Assembly (NCBI RefSeq): GCF_035994185.1
Contig: NZ_CP108538.1
Span: 5,929,501-5,993,500, forward strand
Source of the DNA: Streptomyces sp. NBC_01217
GTDB taxonomy: Bacteria > Actinomycetota > Actinomycetes > Streptomycetales > Streptomycetaceae
DNA: 64,000 nucleotides
Direction of reading: 5' to 3'
In this document: positions 34,532-41,122 of the stretch, piece after piece
How positions within the stretch are numbered: the first letter of the stretch is position 1
Layout of the letters: each line of letters starts with the position of its first letter
Program-made: the position numbers and the translations under genes
Notes under the pieces: generated by a model
Told to the model about the DNA's origin: nothing
Databases searched by the model: none
The model's input: only the letters and a program-made list of their open reading frames with translations

Positions 34532-35493
34532 GGGTGCTGCTGCTCGGAGCCAACGGATTCCTCGGCCGGTTCGTGGCCGACCGTCTGCTCGCCGACCCGG
34601 CCGTGCACCTCACCGCCCTCGGCCGCGGCGACGACGCCGACGTACGGTTCGACCTCGCCGGGGGCAGCCCCGGCGCGCTCACCCGCTTCCTGGACGCCGT
34701 CCACCCCGGAGTCGTCGTCAACTGCGCGGGCGCCACCCGCGGCGGGGCCCGCGACCTGACCCGCCACAACACCGTCGCCGTCGCCACCGTCTGCGAGGCG
34801 ATGCGGCGCAGCGGCTGTACGGCCCGGCTCGTCCAGGTCGGCTGTTCGTCCGAGTACGGGCCCTCGCAGCCCGGCTCCTCGACCGCGGAGGACGCGATCC
34901 CGCGCCCCGGCGGCCCGTACGGCGTCAGCAAGCTCGCCGCCACCGAACTCGTCCTCGGCTCCGGCCTCGACGCGGTCGTGCTGCGGGTCTTCTCCCCGGT
35001 CGGCCCCGGCACCCCGGCCGGTTCCCCGCTCGGCAGGCTCGCCGAGGCGATGCGCCGGGCCATGCAGTCCGGCGACGGCGAGCTGAAGCTCAGCGGCCTC
35101 GGCGTCCAGCGTGACTTCGTCGACGTACGCGATGTCGCGCGCGCCGTGCACGCCGCCTCGCTCTCCGCCGCGCAGGGCGTCGTCAACATCGGGACCGGTC
35201 GCGCCGTGCGGCTCCGGGACGCGGCCGCCGTCCTCGCCAGGGTCGCCGGATACGCGGGCGCACTCCACGAACTCGACGCGCCCCCGCCCCGGCTGCCCAT
35301 CGGCGCCCCGCGCGCCTCCACCGAGTCGGTCATCGAGCACCTCTCGGCGACCCCGTCCCCCTACCCGGACGGCTGCGGCGCCTGGCAGCAGGCCGATGTC
35401 CGCACGGCGCGGGACCGGCTCGGCTGGCGCCCCCGGATCAATCTGGAGGAGTCCCTGGCCGACATCTGGATGGAGGCGGCGTGCCGTATCTGA
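34528..35493 (+). CDS. NAD-dependent sugar epimerase/dehydratase
   Basis: A 321-aa extended short-chain dehydrogenase. The Rossmann motif is GANGFLGR at residues 7-14, catalytic residues are in PYGVSKLAATE (Y-x3-K, near 130), and the C-terminal substrate-binding part includes QRDFVDVRDVARAV and NIGTGRAVRLRD, typical of nucleotide-sugar 4-epimerases or dehydratases. Reaction not identifiable. The start overlaps the stop of a 19-codon ORF with a strong ribosome site, implying coupled translation, and its end overlaps the next gene by 13 bp. It could supply the activated sugar for the PelF-like transferase. Confidence 0.88.
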   Translation: MRVLLLGANGFLGRFVADRLLADPAVHLTALGRGDDADVRFDLAGGSPGALTRFLDAVHPGVVVNCAGATRGGARDLTRHNTVAVATVCEAMRRSGCTARLVQVGCSSEYGPSQPGSSTAEDAIPRPGGPYGVSKLAATELVLGSGLDAVVLRVFSPVGPGTPAGSPLGRLAEAMRRAMQSGDGELKLSGLGVQRDFVDVRDVARAVHAASLSAAQGVVNIGTGRAVRLRDAAAVLARVAGYAGALHELDAPPPRLPIGAPRASTESVIEHLSATPSPYPDGCGAWQQADVRTARDRLGWRPRINLEESLADIWMEAACRI

Positions 35494-36341
35494 TCCCCAC
35501 CGACACCGCCCTGCGGACCAGCGGTGCCGAGCAGCTCGGCTTCGGCGTCCCCGGATACGCGCATCCGCTGCTCGCCCCCACCGAGTGGGCCGAACTCACC
35601 CGCCCCGGCACCCCGCTGCACTGGGCGGTCCTCAACATCGACGACGGCCCCGGCGCCCGCCCCGACCCGCACTGTCTGGAGGCCGCGGGCCGGCTCCGCA
35701 ACGCCCGCGAGCGTGCCATGCGCGACCGGGCCCCGCAGCCGGCCACCCACGCGACGGGCGGCCGGCTGCTCGGCCACCTCGATCTGGCCTTCGGCAGCCG
35801 CCCCTTCGGCGAGCTGATCGCCGACGCGCAGTCCTTCCTGGACTGGTACCGCGTCGACGGCTTCTATCTCGGCCGGTGCCCGGCCGGGCGCGCCGACCTC
35901 CCGGCGGTCCGCCGTCTCACCGGCACACTCGCCACGCTGCTCGACGAAAGCGACGGCGAAGGCGGCAGCGAAGGCGGCAGCGACAGCGATCACGCGGAGG
36001 AGCGCGGGCTGCTGGTGCTGGGGCTGGGCACCCATCCGCATCCGGGCTATGCCGAGGTCGCCGACCAACTGGTCACCTTCCGCGGACCGTGGACCGACTA
36101 CCGCTGGTCGCAGGTGGCGGAGTGGACCGCCGCCTATCCGCCGGAGCGGTTCGCGCACTTCGTCCACGGCGTCCCGCGCAGCCATCTCGAAGAAGCCATG
36201 CGCATCGCCCGCTGGCAGGGCGCGGGCACCATCTTCTTCACGGACCGGGACGGCCGGAACGGACAAACTGACCCATTCGCGGCGCTGCCCAGGTACTGGG
36301 ACGAAATCGTCTCGCGGATCGGACCCGGTATCTCGGAATGA
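35481..36341 (+). CDS. Spherulin-4/GH135-like protein, possibly inactive
   Basis: A 286-aa TIM-barrel-like protein of the spherulation-specific family 4 type. Landmarks are FGVPGYAHPLL, LHWAVLNIDDGPG, GHLDLAFGSRPFGELIADAQ, DWYRVDGFYLGRCP, TFRGPWTDYRW and AHFVHGVPRSHLEEAM, ending GTIFFTDRDG and ALPRYWDEIV. In the family the strand corresponding to VDGFYLGR usually reads VDGIFxDE; here Asp-Glu is replaced by Gly-Arg, so catalysis is doubtful. No signal peptide, unlike secreted relatives. Fungal GH135 (Sph3) acts in galactosaminogalactan synthesis. GTG start overlaps the epimerase end. Confidence 0.75.
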   Translation: MPYLIPTDTALRTSGAEQLGFGVPGYAHPLLAPTEWAELTRPGTPLHWAVLNIDDGPGARPDPHCLEAAGRLRNARERAMRDRAPQPATHATGGRLLGHLDLAFGSRPFGELIADAQSFLDWYRVDGFYLGRCPAGRADLPAVRRLTGTLATLLDESDGEGGSEGGSDSDHAEERGLLVLGLGTHPHPGYAEVADQLVTFRGPWTDYRWSQVAEWTAAYPPERFAHFVHGVPRSHLEEAMRIARWQGAGTIFFTDRDGRNGQTDPFAALPRYWDEIVSRIGPGISE

Positions 36342-36426
36342 CAGGGGGCGTGGCAGTGTTACGGGGAGAACAACCGTACGTAGCTGAAGTACGTAAAAAC
36401 CGACCACCTGCATTGTTGAGGTTCCT

Positions 36427-37605
36427 GTGTCGCTGCCACCCCTGGTCGAGCCAGCTGCTGAGCTCACCGTCGACGAGGTCCGCAGGTACTCCCGCCACCT
36501 GATCATCCCGGATGTCGGGATGGACGGGCAGAAGCGGCTGAAGAACGCGAAGGTGCTCTGTGTCGGCGCCGGCGGTCTCGGTTCGCCGGCCCTGATGTAC
36601 CTCGCCGCGGCCGGCGTCGGCACGCTCGGCATCGTGGAGTTCGACGAGGTCGACGAGTCGAACCTGCAGCGCCAGATCATCCACAGCCAGGCCGACATCG
36701 GCCGGTCCAAGGCGGAGTCCGCCAGGGACTCGGTGCTGGGCATCAACCCGTACGTGAACGTGGTCCTTCACGAGGAGCGGCTCGAAGCCGACAACGTGAT
36801 GGACATCTTCGCCCAGTACGACCTGATCGTGGACGGCACGGACAACTTCGCCACCCGCTATCTGGTCAACGACGCGGCCGTACTGCTGAACAAGCCGTAC
36901 ATCTGGGGCTCGATCTACCGGTTCGACGGCCAGGCGTCCGTCTTCTGGTCCGAGCACGGCCCCTGCTACCGCTGCCTCTACCCGGAGCCGCCCCCGCCGG
37001 GCATGGTCCCCTCCTGCGCCGAGGGCGGCGTGCTCGGGGTGCTCTGCGCCTCGGTCGGTTCCATCCAGGTCACCGAGGCCATCAAGCTGCTCGCCGGAAT
37101 CGGCGACCCGCTGGTCGGCCGGCTGATGATCTACGACGCCCTGGAGATGCAGTACCGCCAGGTCAAGGTCCGCAAGGACCCCGACTGCGCGGTCTGCGGC
37201 GAGAACCCGACCGTCACCGAACTCATCGACTACGAGGCCTTCTGCGGCGTCGTGTCCGAGGAGGCCCAGGAGGCGGCGCTCGGCTCCACGATCACTCCCA
37301 AGCAGCTCAAGGAGTGGATCGACGCGGACGAGAAGATCGAGATCATCGACGTCCGTGAGCCGAACGAGTACGAGATCGTCTCGATCCCCGGCGCCAAGCT
37401 GATCCCGAAGAACGAGTTCCTGATGGGCAACGCCCTCCAGGGCCTCCCGCAGGACAAGCGCATCGTCCTGCACTGCAAGACCGGTGTCCGCAGCGCCGAG
37501 GTCCTCGCGGTCATCAAGTCGGCGGGCTTCGCCGACGCGGTGCACGTGGGCGGCGGCGTGATCGGCTGGGTCAACCAGATCGAGCCCGAGAAGCCGGTGT
37601 ACTAA
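36427..37605 (+). CDS. moeZ: MoeZ: E1-like adenylyltransferase-rhodanese
   Basis: A 392-aa ThiF/MoeB-type enzyme that adenylates and thiocarboxylates ubiquitin-like sulfur carriers. The ATP-binding motif GAGGLGSPAL lies near residue 47, zinc cysteines in CYRCLYP and CAVCGENP, and the C-terminal rhodanese domain (about 295-390) has the catalytic loop LHCKTGVRSAEV with Cys near 349. In mycobacteria MoeZ activates CysO and MoaD-like carriers for cysteine and molybdopterin synthesis, and in Streptomyces similar proteins serve many pathways. GTG at 36427 is preceded by TTGAGG. Two TACGTA elements (36377-36382, 36390-36395) lie upstream. Confidence 0.95.
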   Translation: MSLPPLVEPAAELTVDEVRRYSRHLIIPDVGMDGQKRLKNAKVLCVGAGGLGSPALMYLAAAGVGTLGIVEFDEVDESNLQRQIIHSQADIGRSKAESARDSVLGINPYVNVVLHEERLEADNVMDIFAQYDLIVDGTDNFATRYLVNDAAVLLNKPYIWGSIYRFDGQASVFWSEHGPCYRCLYPEPPPPGMVPSCAEGGVLGVLCASVGSIQVTEAIKLLAGIGDPLVGRLMIYDALEMQYRQVKVRKDPDCAVCGENPTVTELIDYEAFCGVVSEEAQEAALGSTITPKQLKEWIDADEKIEIIDVREPNEYEIVSIPGAKLIPKNEFLMGNALQGLPQDKRIVLHCKTGVRSAEVLAVIKSAGFADAVHVGGGVIGWVNQIEPEKPVY

Positions 37606-37624
37606 ACGCTCGGTTCAGCATGGA

Positions 37625-37661
37625 GAAGGGGCCGGTCCGCGCGCTGCGGACCGGCCCCTTC
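37625..37661. terminator. Terminator after moeZ
   Basis: A perfect 16-bp stem (GAAGGGGCCGGTCCGC with its complement) and 5-nt loop between convergent moeZ and the first TAP-like gene; ends CTTC, so it works for both strands. Confidence 0.85.
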
Positions 37662-37690
37662 GGCCTACTCACACGCTCACACGTTCCACG

Positions 37691-39271
37691 TCACGAGCAG
37701 GTCTTGCCGTCCGCCGGGACCTTCCCGTCGAGGAAGTATCCGTTCACGGTCGACGTCACGCAGGTGTTCTGGCCGTACGCGCCGTGCCCCTCGCCCTTGT
37801 TGGTGAGCATGATGCCGACGCCCTTGCCCAGCTCGTCCGCCATCTTCTGCGCGCCCTCGTAGGGCGTCGCCGGGTCACCGGTCGTTCCGACGACCAGGAT
37901 CGGACCGGCGCCCGGAGCGCTCGCTTCCGGGGTGTCGTGCTCACCCTCCACCGGCCACTGCGCACACCAGCCGGCCGTGTCCCACGCCAGGAACGGGCCG
38001 AACACCGGGGACAGCTTCCGGAACTCGGGCAGTACGGCCCGCGCCTCGGCCGCCGTCGGCCGGAGCCTGCTGTCCGCACAGGAGATGGCGCGCTGCGAGT
38101 GGTTCTGGGTGTCGTAGTGCCCCTTCTCGTCACGGCCGTTGTACATGTCGGCCAGCTGGAGCAGCGTGGTGCCCGTGCCGCTCTTCTCGGCCTCGTCCAG
38201 CGCCTGCGTCAGATACGGCCAGTTGCTCTCGGAGTAGAGCGGCATGACGATGCCGGTGACGGCCAGCGATTCGTTGAGCTCGCGGCCCGAGTCGGTCGGC
38301 AGCGGCTTCCTGTCGATCCGCTCCAGCAGCCGGACGATCCGCTGCGTGCCCGCCTTCGGGTCCTGGCCGCGGTCCTTGAGGTAGTTCTCCAGCGCCCGCT
38401 GGAAGCCGGTCGCCTGGTTGCGCGCGTGCCCGATCGCGTCCGCGGTCGGGTCGACGACGGCGTCCAGGACGGTGCGCCCCACCTTCGCGGGGAAGAGGTG
38501 CGCGTAGGTGCCGCCCAGCTCCGTGCCGTACGACATGCCGAAGTAGGTGAGCTTCTTGTCGCCGAGCACCTCACGGATCAGATCCAGGTCCCGGGCGGCG
38601 TTCGTCGTGCCGACGTACGGCAGGACCTTGCCGGAGCGGCGCTCGCAGCCGGCGCCGAAGTCCGCGCCGTCCTTCATGAACGCCGCCTCCTCCGCCGCCG
38701 TGTCCGGGGTCAGGTCGACCTTCCGGTAGGCCTGCTCCGCCTCCTTGTCGGTCCGGCAGTTCACCCCCGCGCTGGCCGCGACGCCGCGCGGGTCGAAGCT
38801 CACCAGGTCGTAGCGGGCGTTGAGCTTCCCGTACGAGCCGGCTGCGCGCGGCAGTATCGAGACCCCCGAACCGCCGGGGCCGCCGAAGTTGAACAGCATC
38901 GAGCCGAGGCGCCGGCCCTTGTCCCGGGCCTCCTTGCGGATCAGCGCGATCCCGATCGTGTCGCCGTCCGGCTTCGCGTAGTCCAGCGGCACATCGACCG
39001 TCGCGCACCGCCAGCCGGCACCGGGGGCCTCGCCGCCCGCGGGGGCCTTGCAGCGCTTCCAGTCCGGCCGCTGGGAGGTGAGGGCGGCGGGCAGCTCGGG
39101 GGTGCCGGGCTGCCCGCTCGGCGTGGCGGAGGACGAGCCGGGCGAGGACGCCGCAGCGCGGTCCGTCCCGTCGGCCGGCTTGTCGTCCGTACCGCTGTCA
39201 CAGCCCGCGAGCAGCCCCGTCAGCAGAAGTGCGGCGCCGGCCAGAGCCCCGGCGCGTGCGTGTCCGAGCAC
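37691..39271 (-). CDS. TAP-like tripeptidyl aminopeptidase lipoprotein, copy 1
   Basis: Secreted alpha/beta-hydrolase peptidase of the SlpD/SlpE (tripeptidyl aminopeptidase) group, 526 aa. Signal peptide and lipobox LLTGLLAGC; after a disordered Ser/Pro linker come DVPLDYAKPDGDTI, FNFGGPGGSG (oxyanion), the nucleophile in FGMSYGTELGG and the C-terminal TAP domain with VGTTGDPATPYEGA (Asp) and GEGHGAYG (His). It ends in conserved paired cysteines. GTG start with GGGGAGGGA upstream. A 19-bp palindrome lies 24 nt beyond the start codon. Adjacent to a paralogue on the same strand. Confidence 0.92.
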   Translation of the reverse strand: MLGHARAGALAGAALLLTGLLAGCDSGTDDKPADGTDRAAASSPGSSSATPSGQPGTPELPAALTSQRPDWKRCKAPAGGEAPGAGWRCATVDVPLDYAKPDGDTIGIALIRKEARDKGRRLGSMLFNFGGPGGSGVSILPRAAGSYGKLNARYDLVSFDPRGVAASAGVNCRTDKEAEQAYRKVDLTPDTAAEEAAFMKDGADFGAGCERRSGKVLPYVGTTNAARDLDLIREVLGDKKLTYFGMSYGTELGGTYAHLFPAKVGRTVLDAVVDPTADAIGHARNQATGFQRALENYLKDRGQDPKAGTQRIVRLLERIDRKPLPTDSGRELNESLAVTGIVMPLYSESNWPYLTQALDEAEKSGTGTTLLQLADMYNGRDEKGHYDTQNHSQRAISCADSRLRPTAAEARAVLPEFRKLSPVFGPFLAWDTAGWCAQWPVEGEHDTPEASAPGAGPILVVGTTGDPATPYEGAQKMADELGKGVGIMLTNKGEGHGAYGQNTCVTSTVNGYFLDGKVPADGKTCS

Positions 39272-39294
39272 GTGTACGTCCCTCCCCGATGTGC

Positions 39295-39313
39295 CTGTAC
39301 GTACTACGTACAG
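39295..39313. promoter_or_regulatory. 19-bp perfect palindrome upstream of TAP copy 1
   Basis: CTGTACGTA-C-TACGTACAG with perfect 9-bp arms lies 24 nt upstream of the start codon of the first TAP-like gene, between it and the end of its paralogue. It has the size and symmetry of a dimeric repressor operator. Confidence 0.5.
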
Positions 39314-39350
39314 AAAGTGCGCCCATGCTAGGCCGTCACCGGACGGCGAA

Positions 39351-40949
39351 TTACCTGCAGACCGTGCCGTCCGCCGGAACCTTGCCGTCCAGCAGGTAGC
39401 CGCCCACAGCCTTCTGCACGCAGACGTTGCCGCTGTTGTACGCGCCGTGGCCCTGGCCCTCGTAAGTCAGTTCCACACCGACGCCCTTGCCGAGCGCGTC
39501 GACCATGGCCTTGGCTCCCGCGTACGGGGTCGCCGGGTCGCCGGTGTTGCCGATGACGAGGATGGGGGCCGAGCCGGGGGCGCTGACGTCCGGGACGTCC
39601 CAGGTGCCCGCCACCGGCCAGCCGGTGCAGGACATCAGGCTCCAGCCCAGATAGTCACCGAAGACCGGCGACGCGGACCGGAACTCCGGGAGCCTCGCCT
39701 TGGTCTGGTCCGCGGTGAACCGCTGCTTGGAGTCGACGCAGTTGATGGCGGTGTTGGCGGCCATCGAGTTGTCGTAGCGGCCGTCCTGGGAACGGCCGTT
39801 CAGCGAGTCCGCGAGGGCCAGGAGCAGCGCACCGTTCCCGCCGTCGGCCTCGTCCACGCCCTGCTCCAGGAACGGCCAGGTCTCCTTGGAGTAGAGGGCG
39901 GCCGCGATACCGGTGATGGCCAGGGTCTGCGTCAGCTGCCGGTCGCCGAGCCCCGGGATCGGCTTCTTCTCCAGCCGGTCGAGCAGATCGGCGATCCCCT
40001 GCTCGACCTCCTTGGCGTTGGAGCCGGGGAGCTTGCAGGTGTCGCCGCGGTTCGCACAGTCCTTGGCGAAGTTGTCCAGGGCGAGCTGGAACCCCTTGGC
40101 CTGGCCGAGCGAGGACTGCGCGAAGTCCTGCGTCGGGTCGACCACCGCGTCCAGCACCGACCTGCCGACGTTCTTCGGGAACAGGTTGGCGTAGACGCCG
40201 CCCAGTTCGGTGCCGTACGAGATGCCGAAGTAGTACAGCTTCTTGTCGCCGAGCACCTGACGCATCAGGTCCATGTCGCGGGCGGCGTTGGCGGTGCCGA
40301 CGTAGGGGAGCTCCTTGCCGGAGTTCTTCTTGCAGGCCAGGGCGTACGTCTTGGTGTCCTTGAGGAAGGTGTTCAGCTCGGCGGTGGTGTCCGGGGTGCT
40401 GTCGGTCTCGTAACGGGCGTCGAGCTGCCGGTCGGTCTCGCATTCCACGCCCGCGCTGCGGCCGACCCCGCGCGGGTCGAAGCTGACCAGGTCGTAGCGG
40501 GCGCGCAGCGGGTCGTAGGCGGTGCCGAAGGCGGGCAGGGTGGCGACACCTGAGGCGCCGGGGCCGCCGAAGTTGAAGATGAGGGAGCCGATCCGTTTGT
40601 CCAGGCTCCTCGCCCTGGCGCGGATGAGCGCCAGTTCGATCGTCTCGCCGCCGGGCTTCGCGTAGTCGAGCGGGACCTTCATGAAGGTGCACTCCCAGGG
40701 GCCGGCGCCGGGCAGCGGCGTCGGGGCCGTTCCGCTGCCCTGTTCCGGGGACGGGGCCGGGCAGGTCTTCCACGTCAGTTTCTGGGAAGCGAGGTCGCCG
40801 GAGCCGCTCGCCTCGGCGGCGTTCACCGCCAGGGGCCTCGGCGGCCCGTCCGGGTCGTCCTTGTTGCCGCTCTCCGAGCAGGCGGTGACGGGCAGGAGCA
40901 CGGCGGCGGCGGCGAGAGCGGCGGCACGCAGGGCGGGGGAGGTCCTCAT
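39351..40949 (-). CDS. TAP-like tripeptidyl aminopeptidase lipoprotein, copy 2
   Basis: Paralogue of the preceding gene, 532 aa: lipobox LLPVTAC, KVPLDYAKPGGETI, FNFGGPGASG, nucleophile FGISYGTELGG, C-terminal VIGNTGDPATPYAGA and GQGHGAYN, again ending in a cysteine near the terminus. The two genes are 79 bp apart and share gene-long similarity, so they are a tandem duplication. The ATG at 40949 is chosen over an in-frame codon 42 nt upstream because the basic n-region and hydrophobic core start there. A 20-bp tandem repeat lies in the upstream gap. Probable role: release of tripeptides from extracellular proteins. Confidence 0.92.
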   Translation of the reverse strand: MRTSPALRAAALAAAAVLLPVTACSESGNKDDPDGPPRPLAVNAAEASGSGDLASQKLTWKTCPAPSPEQGSGTAPTPLPGAGPWECTFMKVPLDYAKPGGETIELALIRARARSLDKRIGSLIFNFGGPGASGVATLPAFGTAYDPLRARYDLVSFDPRGVGRSAGVECETDRQLDARYETDSTPDTTAELNTFLKDTKTYALACKKNSGKELPYVGTANAARDMDLMRQVLGDKKLYYFGISYGTELGGVYANLFPKNVGRSVLDAVVDPTQDFAQSSLGQAKGFQLALDNFAKDCANRGDTCKLPGSNAKEVEQGIADLLDRLEKKPIPGLGDRQLTQTLAITGIAAALYSKETWPFLEQGVDEADGGNGALLLALADSLNGRSQDGRYDNSMAANTAINCVDSKQRFTADQTKARLPEFRSASPVFGDYLGWSLMSCTGWPVAGTWDVPDVSAPGSAPILVIGNTGDPATPYAGAKAMVDALGKGVGVELTYEGQGHGAYNSGNVCVQKAVGGYLLDGKVPADGTVCR

Positions 40950-41047
40950 GGCCCCATCGTGCGGCGGGAACCGGACGGGTGCACGAGACACCGGTCCAAG
41001 CGGGTGGCCGGGGGCTCGCCGATCGCCGGGGCCGACCGGCCGGCCTT

Positions 41048-41087
41048 GCTGACGGGACCTTCCTACGGCTGACGGGACCTGCCTACG
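41048..41087. repeat. 20-bp tandem direct repeat
   Basis: GCTGACGGGACCTTCCTACG is followed directly by a second copy with one mismatch. It lies in the 173-bp gap upstream of TAP copy 2 and could be a regulatory site; nothing else is seen in the gap. Confidence 0.7.
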
Positions 41088-41122
41088 GTTGGGGAACCGT
41101 CAACGCCAACGGACCACACAGC

